A stretch of DNA of 64,000 nucleotides from Saturnia japonica (GCA_033032175.1 CM065309.1:7316001-7380000); one strand, 5' to 3'. Counted from the stretch's first letter, positions 11,336 through 24,295 are shown. Numbers and translations: made by a program. The notes: a model not told the origin generated them from the letters alone.

Positions 11336-12544
11336 TGATATATATTATAGATTCAAGTTTACATTCATAGCTAATAATATTGTTATTATGAACCTAATTA
11401 TATTCATCTGGGGTGTGGCTATATTTTAATGAATTTTAATGATTGTATGTAAGTTGAGATATACCTACATACTTACTTGTTTATTTTTTTACCGGCCAAC
11501 TGATCCAACAATAGCCAGGTATACACTTTTAAGATCAAGTCTTGAAGTAATTTAAGAAATCTGTTCTTATCATGCAAATATATGTAGCATCTTTAATAAT
11601 TTGCAGACAAAAAATAAAAATAAATATTATTTCTAGGCTTATAAATAATGTATCGTTTAATAAACATTTGCGTCCTGTTATAATGAAATAAAGCCTATCC
11701 TATTATTATCAAATAAGGGCTTTACTATATATCAAATTAGTTCGATATTTCATTGCCGGTGGGTGACTTAGAAACTTCCGAAAATTTGTTCGCAGAAATT
11801 ATTATTGACCGAAATATCGAGGTTTAGTCAATGTAATGTAATACGTGCGTCGACCCACGAGTAAGCAATACTTGAAAGAGATCGAGTACAATATGTGATC
11901 AACTTTTTGACGTTGCAATCTATCGTTAATTTCCCAAGAGGCTTACCTGCCGCCGTGATAAAGAAACTGTTTTATAGTTATCCACATATCACTTTTAAAG
12001 TATCTTATACGATGGCAATACACTTATGCTTTTGTAACCTATTTGTCAACCCGTAAGATAGGTGCATTCAAAGCTTTAGATTACCTATTTAAGTATCCAG
12101 AAAACTGTTTTTATAGCTCAACAAAATTTATGAACAGAACCTGGTGGTAGGGATGAGGCTGAGTTTTATCTTTCTATGTTTTTCTCTATTTTATTATTCG
12201 TAGTATTCTTAGTAGTTATTATATATCCAAGTAATAATAATTGTAACACTGGAAAGACAATGCAATAAAATTAAATGTTTAAGACATCAGGCGAAGAGAC
12301 TAGCGTTTGAATTACAGACTCGGATTTTGTTCAGGGGTTTGGATACATTAATATAAGTAGAATAAAAACGTGTATATCGTAGAATAAACCTCATAATGTT
12401 ATAATTTATATTGTGATTTAAATAAAGTTATTATTACTAGTCTTTGACAGCTCCAGGTACAATAATATTAGCCCTAGAACGTTACTAACAACCGTAATTA
12501 AAAGTCATCAACCTTTTTGAACTTCATACTCTTTACTTACATCT
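11336..12544. other. AT-rich stretch without recognised genes
   Basis: Nothing beyond short direct motifs. No reading frame over 60 codons from ATG and no TIR pair noted. Confidence 0.45.
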
Positions 12545-13255
12545 ATATCTTCTATTCTATTCTATTATATACATATAATAAAAACGTAACTGATCGATGT
12601 CTGTACATAGAAGATATACGAGGAAAACTATTATTGGGGGCTTTTATCAACGCAGTAGAACCCAAAACAATGATTGTTAGAATGTTTGTCTGTTTGCCAA
12701 GGTTTGTGCGCGTTAATCTCAGAAACGGCTTATCCGATTTGGAAACTGTTTTCACTAATATATTGTGGTAAGGACACTTAATATTTAGTGTTTGTTTTAC
12801 TTCAATAAGTTCATAAATAACAAAGTTATACCAATTTAAAAATCACGTCGGACATTTGTTAGATAAAAATAGCTCTTTAGTTGAATTGACTGAAATTTTA
12901 GTTATCTGTATATTATGGTTTGTAAAACGATGATGATTGAAGTTAAAAAATGGAGAGTTTCATTAATTTTAAAAATTTCAATATAAGTTGACCTCAGATC
13001 TATGTGATAAATCATATTAAAAGGGGTCAGCATAGCCTTATGTGGTGAAAATAAAACTATACTTGGTGAAATAGGGCATGAAGGTTTGTACGAAGAACCC
13101 ATCAAACCAATTTTGATGAATAGAGATATATTGGACCTTGGAGAAGGACATAGGGTACCATAAGGCGCAAAGATAAAACATGAAGGGGTCAAATAGGGGA
13201 TGAAATTTTGTATGAAAACCCCACTATTTCTCAATTTAGGGATATGATAATTCAT
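12545..13255. repeat. Dispersed non-coding repeat, family C
   Basis: Distinctive segments are 'AACTGATCGATGTCTGTACAT', 'TTATCAACGCAGTAGAACCC', 'GTTAGAATGTTTGTCTGTTTG', 'CACTAATATATTGTGGTAAG', and further on 'GGGGATGAAATTTTGTATGA'. I know this wording as a recurrent lepidopteran interspersed repeat. The last segment recurs near 56100-56120. The reading frames on both strands (60-117 codons) are by-products. The transposon class is not determined; no clear TIR or poly(A) end was found. Confidence 0.5.
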
Positions 13256-13400
13256 ATTTGCTTTTAGGAAGAAATAAAAGGTTGAAAATTCAAATTTATA
13301 CTAAAAATAAAACGAAATAAAAAATAAAGGAATATAACGGTCTCGCGTTTTTGAAAAATTAATCCACAAGGTGGTACTACAATAAGTGATTATTTACAAT

Positions 13401-14330
13401 ACCATACACATAGAGTGATAAATCCATCTATGATTTTCTTTTGGTTTGGTCGTGTTTAGAGATCATTTCACTGTTTATGCAGTAATATAGCGGGGTGGTA
13501 GGGATCGCGACCACCATACATATAATAATAAATCCATGTATAATTTTCTTTTGGTATGTCGTGTTCCGAGATCATTCATTTGTATACAGTATTATAACGG
13601 GGTGTTAGGAATCGCGGCCATCATACACATAGTGATACAAGTATGATTTTCTTATAGGTTTGTCGTGTTCCGAGATCAGTCGGTCTAAATGCAGTAATAT
13701 AGTGGCGTAGTAGAGATCGCGACCACCATACACATAGTGATAAATCCATGTATAATTTTCTTTTGGTATGTCGTGTTCCGAGATCATTCATTTGTATACA
13801 GTATTATAACGGGGTGTTAGGAATCGCGGCCATCATACACATAGTGATACAAGTATGATTTTCTTATGGTTTGTCGTGTTCCGAGATCAGTCGGTCTAAA
13901 TGCAGTAATATAGTGGCGTAGTAGAGATCGCGACCACCATACACATAGTGATAAATCCATGTATAATTTTCTTTTGGTATGTCGTGTTCCGAGATCATTC
14001 ATTTGTATACAGTATTATAACGGGGTGTTAGGAATCGCGGCCATCATACACATAGTGATACAAGTATGATTTTCTTATGGTTTGTCGTGTTCCGAGATCA
14101 GTCGGTCTAAATGCAGTAATATAGTGGCGTAGTAGAGATCGCGACCACCATACACATAGTGATAAATACGTGTATAATTTTCTTTTAGTATTTCGTGTTC
14201 CGAGATCATTCATTTTATATACAGTAATATAACGGGGTGATAGGGATCACGGCCACCATAGATATAGTGATAAACACAGTATGATTTTCTTTTGGTATGT
14301 TGTGTTCCGAGATCAGTCGGTGTATTTCTA
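13401..14330. repeat. Satellite-like tandem array, ~105-bp monomer, 211-bp higher-order unit
   Basis: About nine monomers of 105-106 bp, each with a segment like CCATACACATAGTGATA, then GATTTTCTTTTGG and GTCGTGTTCCGAGATCA. Two monomer types alternate (one ending ATCATTCATTTGTATACAG, the other ATCAGTCGGTCTAAATGCAG). They form a dimer of 211 bp that repeats three times almost without change between about 13605 and 14213. Outer monomers are more diverged. Near-identical minus-strand open frames of 60-61 codons recur every 211 bases as a by-product. The array stops exactly where the family B repeat begins (14331). Related single units occur elsewhere (29900-29945, 47940-48060, 58160-58245). Confidence 0.92.
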
Positions 14331-14975
14331 TATTAATATAATAAAGTAGAAGAGTTTTTTTGTTTGTTTGTTTAAACACGCTAATGTCTGGAACTACTCC
14401 AGTCGGATTCTAAAAAATATTTTTGTATATGATAGCCAGACTCACGACGAATAGTATAAGCTATCTAACATTAGGCTACAACTCTCAGCAATCCTTAAAT
14501 ATTGGTTTTTGTTAAGTCGGAGGTGGAAGCCCTTCCGAGCTGCTATATCCGCTTGCGCTGTCATAATGGTTAATGACACGTAAATACAACTTGCCACAAA
14601 AATACTGATCCTTAATATATAAATAAAAAAAGTTCGCGATAGAATATGACTATCTCTTATACATAAGCCTCAAAAAGCTATTTTGTAACAAACAATTGTT
14701 AAAAATTAAAAAGTGATTTATGAACATTATTTTTAGGCATGGCATATTAATACTTATGAATAAAAGTTTCTTCATGAAGAAAATTTTATAAAGTTAAGTC
14801 TTGCTCATTAAAGTATGTTATTTTGAAACATAGTTTAGGAGATAATAAAAAAATCAAATAATTTTGTACTTGCGACAACAGCAATAATTATGATATACTA
14901 CTACACAGGTGCGTTGGCGTTGCGGTGTTTAGTGCATAAAATTAACACGGGTGAAACCGTGGGGAACAGCTAGTT
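14331..14975 (-). mobile_element. SINE-like repeat, family B
   Basis: Minus strand opens CTAGCTGTTCCCCACGGTTTC at 14975, includes GCTGAGAGTTGTAGCCTAATG and CTGGCTATCATATACAAA, and ends GTGTTTAAACAAACAAACAA...TAATATA at 14331. A shorter plus-strand relative lies at 31840-32050. No coding capacity. Retroposon of the 'ctagctgt(t/g)cccc' type widespread in Lepidoptera. Confidence 0.7.
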
Positions 14976-15109
14976 AATAATATTTGTTCTTACATTCAAT
15001 AATGAAGTTATATTATCTTGTAATTATGATAAGGAGTTTTTGCGGGATCTTAAACTGTCATGTAGTGGTTTTCCATTCTTATTCATAAATTTGTGTAATA
15101 CGGATGGCA

Positions 15110-15312
15110 TTTTGCTTAATAAAGCTTGGTTGTCCACAAGTGAAGTGGATTGGAAATAATTACATGGAAAGTTCTAACCAAGGAGCCACCACCTTGTTAG
15201 AGTACCGAAATCATCATAGGGTAGGACACACTGTATATTCCCTCGATAATGGCAGTAATGGTCTTTAATAAAGAGTACTAGTTGCCAAGTTAGGAAAAAG
15301 AAGAAGAATAAG
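15110..15312 (+). repeat. Dispersed repeat F, short copy without later insertion
   Basis: Shares with 25525-26790: AAAGCTTGGTTGTCC, GAAAGTTCTAACCAAGGAG, ATAATGGCAGTAATGG, and the end AATAAAGAGTACTAGTTGCC followed by an AAGAAGAAGAA tract. In the other copy a TIR element sits between GAC-TA and the TTGCC segment, so this copy serves as the empty-site reference. Class unknown; no reading frame. Confidence 0.65.
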
Positions 15313-17074
15313 AAATTATAATAATGAAATAGTAAGCTTTACGCATAAAGTTGATATTTGATTTTGTATGTATTTTGAAAAATATCCAGAACACTGATGG
15401 CTTCATTATTAAATAATATAGGTAAGTACTGTAATTTACTAAAGTTTACCGAGTAAACAAAACATTCCGAATAGGTGTATGGATTGCGTGCCGACTCTCG
15501 TGACTTTTACTTCCTCTCGCGACGTAACTTTACTTAAGTAAATGAAAATAACAATATTTTTTCCAACGCAGGAAACCCGTGGATGTGTATATCTAGAAAG
15601 TTGGCAATGCTTCAGTTAGTGCCCGAGGGTTTGTACTTTGTGGAGTTCGGTAGTAAACTTCCCTCTATCGCAAACTTATTTACTTCATTATTACACGTTA
15701 CATTTATATTTTATTGCATGGATACTCGTAACTTTGTTCTTTTATAACAAGTTAATTACATATGAAACTTGTGATTGGTAAGCAAAAACGCATAACTAAA
15801 ATAATCTACTGGGGTGGATGTAATAAAACTTCAATGATAGTTAATCATAACAAATAAGAATCATTTAATCACATACAATGAACCTAGAAAGAGTCTAAAA
15901 GCGAACAAATGGAGCCCACTTAACATAACAAGAATAATTTTAAAAACGAGATCTAAATTATGTTAACTGATTACTTTATTTTTAAATACATGAAGCATAA
16001 AATAAAGTAATAAATCAAACCCTATAAAACACGTTTTTCATTTCAAAGGTGTTTACAATTCTGATACTTAACATTTTTTAATACTGATATACGACCAAGA
16101 TTTTACAGAAAAATAATTACAATTCTCGTTCCCTCGTGAATGGTAACTGTGTAACTGTATTTATAGCTTAAAATAAACTTATTTGTGTTTTAAATTATTG
16201 CTACAATTTTATAATCGTATCTAAAATAGTTGTACGTATAACGTGATCGATAAAATTAGCAATTAGTTTAGTCAAGAACACTGCTAATGTCAACTAATAA
16301 AATAGATTATTATAGACAATCACTATGGATAATCAGTTTACATTTTGTTTACAATTTATCTGAATCTAACTTAGATAACAGAAAATTAATTTTCTACACG
16401 TCATATTTATTACTGCATCGTAATTTTGCAATTATATAAAAAATATTTAAAACATGTAAACTTCTCGAATAATCTAATGAATTGCACGTAACGATTCGCA
16501 AACAATAAAGCAGATGGAAAAATCGTACATTTTTCTGTAATAATAAATAAACACAGTTTTTATTTCTCGTATGAATTCTCTCTTCTATGATTTAATTTTT
16601 GTATATTGAAAGTATTTGTAGATATATGTAAGCCTATTATATTAATAAGATAAAAATCTTGGAACGAAATTGAAACAGAAATTGAGAATGTAATGAATCT
16701 AAAGCGAGATACATTGTTACAAGCAAGGTCCATCAATAAAGTCGGACAGATAATAAAATTGCGGCTTCCGATCGCCGCAGTAAAACCTCAAGATACCGCT
16801 ATCGATTGCTCGTTGGTACCTACTTTAATAAACTAAACAGCTACTTTGAGGAAAAAAGACAGCCTTACCTTTACTTAATATATTATTCCAACGTAACTAC
16901 AACCTTTATCCATTGAATTTAAATTTCCCATGGGTTCCTTACAGTGACGTAAAGAAACAACATTTTATGGTTTTAAATTAGTAACAAATTTATTGGTACT
17001 CTTTTTGGATCACTTGAATTAAACCTTAACAAGAGTTTATCACAGATTTATTCATCATCATCATTTCAAACAAC
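15313..17074. other. AT-rich stretch, one coding-like island
   Basis: Mostly featureless. At 16650-16840 a plus-strand frame of about 60 codons without ATG start (IENVMNLKRDTLLQARSINK...) has a more balanced base composition than its surroundings. I could not assign it. Confidence 0.35.
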
Positions 17075-17431
17075 CGATCCTGTGCTGACCGCATCCAGCG
17101 GTTTCCCGCAATCTTCGCTAGGTCGTCGGTCCTTGTGGCGGGTCTGTCCACGCAATGTCTTCTCTTTAGCCCATCTACCACCCGTTTTACAATCGACGTG
17201 CCCCGCCCACTGTCACTTATGTCTAGCTATTCGTAGAGCTATGTCGGTAACTTTGGTTCTTCTGCGGATCTTCTCATTTCTGATTCGGTCACGCAGAGAA
17301 ATTCCAAGCATAGCCATTGCCGTTTGAGTGACCTTGAACTTCCTTATGAGGCTCATAGTTAGCAACCATGTTTCAGCACCATATTTAATCACTGGCAACG
17401 CACACTTGTCAAAACTTTCGTCTTGAGACAC
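17075..17431 (-). pseudogene. RTE-like LINE ORF2, C-terminal fragment
   Basis: Minus-strand frame 17431-17213 reads FDKCALPVIKYGAETWLLT, then MAMLGISLRDRIRNEKIRRR and TKVTDIALRI. This is a well-known C-terminal block of RTE-type reverse transcriptases. After a frame break it continues with QTRHKDRRPSED (the usual GRPxTRWxDD region), ending in a TGATGATGATG tract at about 17060-17070, typical of the family's 3' end. Endonuclease and RT core are missing: a 5'-truncated, dead copy. The frame is nearly open, so it is younger than most of the LINE relics here. Confidence 0.85.
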
Positions 17432-19835
17432 TGCGGTACCTTGTATGAGAAGATGTTACGTAGCTTCCCAAGCAGTGACCAGCCGAGTTAGATTCGACGA
17501 TTGATCTTTTTCTGACAAATTTTTTATCTCATTTTTAATATACCTTAGTGGAAGAAACTTTCCAGCTCGGCTCTCTTAGTCAACTATCATCCTCAAGCCG
17601 AATATACGACGTCGTTCTCGGCGTCACTACACTAGAGAGCCAGCATCTACCCAAACATTGCGTGTTACCTTCCTTGGCAGCATCATAACTGCACAAAATG
17701 AAACAGAGTTCAAACCCTAACCTATAAATTAACAAAAAATAAATAATTAGATGGTATTTACATGTGTAAAAAGATAAGATAAAAATAAATAAGATATTGT
17801 GCAACTAATGCTCTGCTACTCGCAGATTAGATTCAATATCCTTTCAACGATTTATTTCATGGATTTGTTTAAATAACTACATAAATTTCTATATAATTAC
17901 TTTAGAGAAATTTTTCAATTCGTTCTTTTTTAACCGACTTCAATTATAAAAGGTTTATCAGTTTGACACATAATATGTGTGTAATATTATTGGAACTGAA
18001 ATATTATGCACTCATTGACATATTTAGATGAACGCAATAAAAAGGTAAAATAACAGGCAATATTTTCTTATATCATACTGGCCATGTAAACCAGAAATAT
18101 ATAATTTGAAAAATGAAGATTTTGAAATAGATGTATGTACATAGTATGATTTTACTTACGACTTTCATTTGTTTTTTTTTTGCTATCTGATAATATATTT
18201 ATATTGTCTAATATTAAACATAATCAAAATAGAAACGATATATCCGACACAAAACGGGGGCGGAGGAGTATAGATATTTTACTACATGTCTTTGTCTACT
18301 TGTATGACATTAGTATTACGTATATGTACTTACGTGCATACCAACCTAACTGTGTGTATTATTATTCTGTGGTATGTGTAGTATTTGAACTAGAATTTTT
18401 CTTCAACATAGTTATAATCCTTGGTGTTAATATTGCGATTTTTTTTTTCATATTTGATAGATACGTACTTTTCTTAAGTGCTGGCACCAATCTCAACAAC
18501 AATTGTAGGCCGCTAATTTGTTTCGTACCTATTTTGAATTCCGTTTTGTTTATTAATTTTAGGTTGGTACTTTTAAATACAAATATTGTTTCATAATTTT
18601 CAGTTAACTGTTTTTTGTTGATTTAATTTTTATTTGTATTGTTAATTGGTTTCGATCTTTTTTTGTTAATATACTAGCAACCGCACCGCAACAACGTTAG
18701 CATTTATCCATACTAATAATTATAATCCAAACGAATCCACAGCAATCGTAGTTTGTTAAAATTTCATAACTTTTTATTGAATAAAGCTATTGTAATAATT
18801 ATTTTTAAATACATAGATTTAATAAGAAAATAAAAAAAAAAAAAAACAAAAAAATTTGTTCAATATACTATCTAGTATTTGCGTGATCCGCGTACAACGG
18901 CAAACCTCTATCATTTTATTTACAAAGGTTTTCCTTTTTATATACGTAACTTTCTAAAAAGCCGTATAATCTTAGTTGTATACACACTAAAAATATCACT
19001 TGATTATAAAATGTATATAATTTAGAGTACCTAATAAAATAAATAAATACTTTCATAACATTTAAGTTCAAATCCATCTATTAAGAAACCGAAATATTCA
19101 AACAAAGCTGTATCCTAAAATCTATAGCAAAAGTTTAATTATAACAATTATTGCGTTAACAGCGTGTAAATTCTTGGGTATGGAATTTGATATCCAGGAA
19201 TTTAAACGTTGAAACATAACTTATTAAATTGGATCTAGCGGGTTAACCCGCGCGTTGAAAGCACTCGCTGAACTACTCTTACATGGTGGGTATTACATAG
19301 GAAAAGTTGTAAAGTGTACATTTTCTGAGCTTAACTCTCCATCGGTAGTTGGAAAGTAATCAGCGAGATACGAAGCAACACATTTCCAAACTTACTTTTG
19401 AACTTTACCGAAGCTCTTGCAGTAAAACTATTAGGAGGCACACCTATTATTGCAAGGTTTTATTATCGTTGAACTCAATTAAGTTGTGAGAGCTGCTTTT
19501 ATTTTCAACTGGACGAAGCAACTGTAATGAGAATGACAATAGCGTGAACTTATTTACCGTACATTAATTGTTAAGAGCATAGTGGCCTGCAAAACTAGAC
19601 CATAATTTTGTACAAAATAAAATATTTATAATGCATTTGTTATGATTAGATAAATTTACAGTTATTCCAAGTGAATAAAAGCTAACTAAAATGTACCTTT
19701 GCATAAAATATCTCGGGAACTACCAAACACATTTCATAATTTTTTGTTGATTTTATATAAGAATTATTATAGGCTATATTACTTTGCGTTACGACTCTTA
19801 GGAACGGAGCGGTAACCATGCAATGTATAATATAA
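17432..19835. other. AT-rich stretch without recognised genes
   Basis: Holds a fragment near 17930-17965 with AACCGACTTCAATTATAAAA, the start of a repeat common in Lepidoptera. A 138-codon plus-strand frame at 18180-18596 is T-rich and without motif. A 15-A run lies near 18830-18845. No gene supported. Confidence 0.45.
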
Positions 19836-20840
19836 TATAACATCCATAAATTACGTCACACGAAATTCATGATTTTTTGACCCCTCCCCCGTCCTTGTCA
19901 CAGCTGGTCACATTTGCGAGACACAAAGTGTGATGTCACATATTTTGCGATTTTACATTTAGAAATTTATGAAATTAAAACAGTATTGTTTTGAAAGTAT
20001 TTTTATTTACATTTAATTTATTTTTAATAAAATCAACATAGAATCCCAACATAGGCATGACATTTACCAAAAACAAAAATTTTATTGAAAGATAAATACT
20101 TAATCATCTAGAGCCCATGGACTTCGAACCCATTCCTTTATATAATTTATAACTGGCATAGTAGTCACATAATTCTCATTTGGACAGTTAATATCAGAAA
20201 CATTCATTGTGTCAAAATATTCTTTATCTAACCATAAAGCTTTATTGTCATCATTCACACAATGTGATTTCTTGTGTAGGTAAGTGGCCTTGTATGATGC
20301 AAAATATAGACCAAAGATGCCAAACAATCGTTTTAATACGTATGCCTCGACACTGGGGCAATAACTATCATACGGAACTTGCTTCAAATATGATGAAGCT
20401 CAGAGATCCAAAGATAGCTGAAGTAACAGTGGAGTGAACTTTCCTTCGCTTTCTATGGTTACATACCCATTAGACGTCTGTTTCATCAAAATGATTAATT
20501 ATCGAATAAATAGAAACAAAGAAATCACACCAAGGCCCAGGTGGCGCCATTTATCAAAGGCGGTTGGCTCGTGACAACACTACAGCTAGTGCAAATTTAC
20601 CAACAAAACAAATTAAACCTTATATTTATGAACACAGAGTTGTAAGTATTTTAATGTTATTCTTTAGTAGCTATGTAGTTTAAATTTAATGTTGTAATAC
20701 TTATATATAAAATATTATATATTGAACAAATGTGATGTCACAAAATTTGGGACCCCTCCCCGCCCCTTGTCACACAATGTCACATTTCGTCGAAACCCTC
20801 CCGCCCCTTAACATGTGACGTAATTTATGGATGGCCCCTA
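19836..20840. mobile_element. DNA transposon with long TIRs (CCATCCATAAATTACGTCAC type)
   Basis: Left end 19841 reads CATCCATAAATTACGTCACA. The right end, read on minus from about 20840, reads GGGGCCATCCATAAATTACG. Both continue inward with similarity for about 90 bases: a CCCCTCCCCC-type G/C tract, GTCACATTT and GTGATGTCACA. The left outermost GGGG is lost, so a target duplication cannot be read. Inside lies a relic minus-strand reading frame (20100-20486) with a UGA stop. The roughly 1-kb length and broken frame make it a non-autonomous deletion derivative. Ends of this kind recur in many arthropods; I cannot place the superfamily with confidence. Confidence 0.8.
20100..20486 (-). pseudogene. 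Relic transposase-like frame inside the TIR element
   Basis: From ATG at 20486 the frame runs MKQTSNGYVTIESEG and meets a UGA near 20400. It stays open in the same frame to a stop at 20100. The second part has YLKQVPYDSYCPSVEAYVLK, FGIFGLYFASYKATYLHKKS and ends WVRSPWALDD. The C..C and YLHKKSH spacing hints at a zinc-binding or C-terminal transposase tail, but I recognise no family. About 128 codons remain, too short for a whole transposase. Position between the TIRs and reading towards the left end argue that it is the element's own gene. Confidence 0.55.
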
Positions 20841-23800
20841 ATCATACAATCTAGCTAGTTAAAGCAAGTACGGGAAGTGAGAACAAAAATCATAGACGTT
20901 TGGCGGCGGCACGGTGGAGAGTTTGTTGAAAAAATTAAAGATGAGAGAAACCGTATGGAATAGTATAATATATAGTATATAATGAGACTATTTATATAAT
21001 CAGTGTTAATAGTTAAGATTAAATAATTATATTCAGATAACAAGACAAAAAACAACTACTTGAAGTAATATAATGCAATTAAGTGAAATTGCTTTGATAC
21101 CTATTTATGAAATATATATAACTATAGTTTGGATATAAAAATAGTTTTTTTTTTTTTCGATTCACATAATTATATTTACAATTAACTATAATATTATGTT
21201 TACGTGCTGTAAACGAAATTATAGTATGTTACTTGGGTACGTTCTGTGAAACATAAATTGTAAGTAAATACGAGGGCGGTCGGTCCAGTAACGGGAAACA
21301 GATTTCTGAACCAATGGGTCGAGAACGTTTACAATGAAACTTTCCTGGCTGAATCACGGGAAGATCGTCCATTCGTTCAACTGTAAAAGGAGATGTTATT
21401 GTATTAGTTGTATCTTATCCTAACTGGATTTATTTAGGATGGTTCCTTCGAGACCCATTCTTAGTTGCTTGGAAGAATAAACATTTTGAAGTGCTCGAGT
21501 GTATTTTTAGAGGCCTATATCCGAAGGGTCGTCGCAACAGAGCCCTATTACTCTCGGACAATGTTTACAATACGTTGTTCGCGTCGTGTAACCTTAGTGG
21601 TTTCCGAGACATGCGATATGCTTGGCTTATACGAAAGTGTTACTCGCAGAAAGTAGTATATTGTCTTAACCTAAACTAAATTAGCAAGAACTAGATACTG
21701 TATCTATTGAAGGTCCGACTAATTTTTAACCATCGATAAAAGTGATTAATATTTCTTATTCTAAATTATCTATGTATAAATACGTGAAGAGAAAACTTTG
21801 TATCCCTTTTTAAGCATATTGCACGCACGGAGGACTGTGAGATTTGGCATAGTTAAAGTCAAATATATAATAGCCTGTGGTCAAATATTACCAACAAATA
21901 ATTATAGACAGATTGACCGTAATACAACAAAATTAAAAAAAATGCAGTGATGATTAGGAAAATTGTTGACAAAAGAACTTCATATAACTTTCAAACTTAA
22001 AATTTAATGGTTTACGCTCGAATTTCGTCCACTGGCCGGCCACTATATTTAATAACAATTTCAATAACACAATCCAAATGAAAGTATAATCTATCTTACT
22101 GAAATGTTTGGTAATGATAAAGACTAAAAATTTGTTAGCTAAAGATGACTTCTAAAGGATTTCTAGCTTTAAAAACAGGTTCTTCCATATTTATGATTAT
22201 TCTTTAAATAAGGACCAGAACATTGGAACGTTGGATATTGGTGTAAAGTGTAACTTTCGCCGCTATATTTTATGTAAGACCAATTTTCCGAAGGCTTTTA
22301 TGGTGTCGAGTAACATGTCTAAAGCTGCATGGATGACTTCAAATATTTACTATATAATTTGTAGTTTTAATATTCCTTGCTTAGAGTACAAGTTACGTAT
22401 AATGAGTTCACGAGTAGCACTGATGTTAATATTAAATATATCACGAATTTACAGTAATAGAAACGGTCAATACTTGATAATATTCAAAATAATTGTTTTG
22501 AAACTTTAACTGCAAACAGTTCATTTCTTAAATTTTTTAATAATAATCTTAATTTCTGAATAAAAAAATAAAAAAACAATATCATCTACAATCAATAAAA
22601 GTAAGATTTGACTAAAATAGTATGCCTACATTTGTAATATTTAAATAATAATACTTAGAATAAATATTCTATATTACATGTTTCCTATGGTATGAATTAC
22701 TTGCATAATAATATGCAATCAATGGACTATTCATAAGTCAAAGCAAGTCTGATATAAATGTAAATTCAATGTCTAATTGTATGAAAAAAAAAAGAGCAAT
22801 ATTTTGCTTATGCTGAGTTGGTCACGCAAAGCTTTGGGCGTTCCTTTTTATAGCTAAAGAAAATTCCTGTTCCTTTTATGTTAACTGGTGCTTTATCGTG
22901 TTGCATGCCAGTGAACTCTGCGCGTAGGGCTCGCAAATCGGCGTTTATACTTCAGAAAATGAGACGATCTGTATCTTAATACGTTTTATGAAATAAGAAC
23001 AAAGATATGGAGTAGAAATAAAAAAATTATTTTGTTGATTATGAGTTTGTAGTAAAATATTATACGAAACTGATTCTCGTCGTACTTACTTAAGTCTGTA
23101 ATTGTTTGTAAACTAGTTGTTAAATTCCTAAATAATATGTTAAATAATTAACTTTATTACATTATAATAAATTACAAGAATATACGATGGGACTTATTTC
23201 TACGAAATACATTTATTTGTTCTACACTATTGAATCTTAACGCTTGAACTAGGCCGAGGGCCGAGCCTGCATCTCAAACGCTAGTCTCTTCCCATGATAT
23301 ATAACATAACATTACAGTGTTATTACTTATTACCATTAACATAAAATATAATTTCTTATGATCTTTTTTTATTCATTTTTATCTTATCTAATACTATTAA
23401 GAGAGCAATTCTTGTATATATATAGGTAATTGGTTTCTCGGACATGTCTCCAACGATTTGAATGATATTTTGTATTTAGATAATGTTTTATATTCTAATT
23501 TTACCTAAATAAGTGTTTTTCTTAAGATACCGAGCGAATCTCAGTCACCCAGATATTGCTATTTTAATTAAGTTATCTTAACCAATTTTTAGTTAAAAAA
23601 ACTTTTAACCGAAGGTTGTATGTAGTTAATGTTAATGAATATGTAATAATTCACTCCATTCATTTTCCGGTAGTACTCACAGCCACACAATTACAATTTA
23701 CTCTTGGAGGGAAAGGTGGTACATATTTATTTGTCAGCAAAGTCGCGTTCGCCCATTAGGGCTCGGGAAATCGTAAGTACGCAATAAGGACTTTTAGAAG

Positions 23801-24295
23801 TTACAACCGAGCATAGAGTACCTTACATCTAATGTTTATTTCATACAACTCTACAGATAATCATCATGCGGAAATATTTCATGTTTGCGTTTTTTTTTCA
23901 AAGGTCCGGTTCATATATTATAAAAATGTAAATTTAATGCGATAAGGAAGTCAAAGGACTTGCGGCCGAAGGGGACATGAGTTGTAATGAAACTTATATC
24001 AAAGTATTAATTCTCAGTAACTCAGTCGGGTAAGGTGTAACAACATCATAAAACGGCCTAACGATTTGCTTACCTATAAACCACCCAACACTTTAATGAT
24101 TTATATCTTTTAAAATATCTCTTAATATTATTATTATGCTTTATGCTAATCTGTAAATATTATAATACACTACAATTTTTTATACAGCTAAAATCTCATT
24201 ATGACATCAGGAGAAGTAATCCATTTCTATGTAAGACCAAGCGTTCGGGACCGGGGACGACTTTCTGGTAATAACAATCCACGAACCTTAGGGTT
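20841..24295. other. AT-rich stretch without recognised genes
   Basis: Contains a moderately GC-richer segment at 21260-21660 with two overlapping plus-strand open stretches of about 60 codons that I cannot assign. No repeats matched inside the window. The rest is featureless. Confidence 0.4.

Noticed and set aside
13605..14213. Three near-identical 60-61 codon minus-strand frames
   Set aside because: By-products of the 211-bp higher-order repeat, repeating with exactly that spacing.
13401..14330. CRISPR array
   Set aside because: Eukaryotic context; the monomers are contiguous with no unique spacers between short repeats.
18180..18596. 138-codon plus-strand open stretch
   Set aside because: Hydrophobic content follows from T-richness; starts on a non-ATG codon and shows no motif or homologue I recognise.
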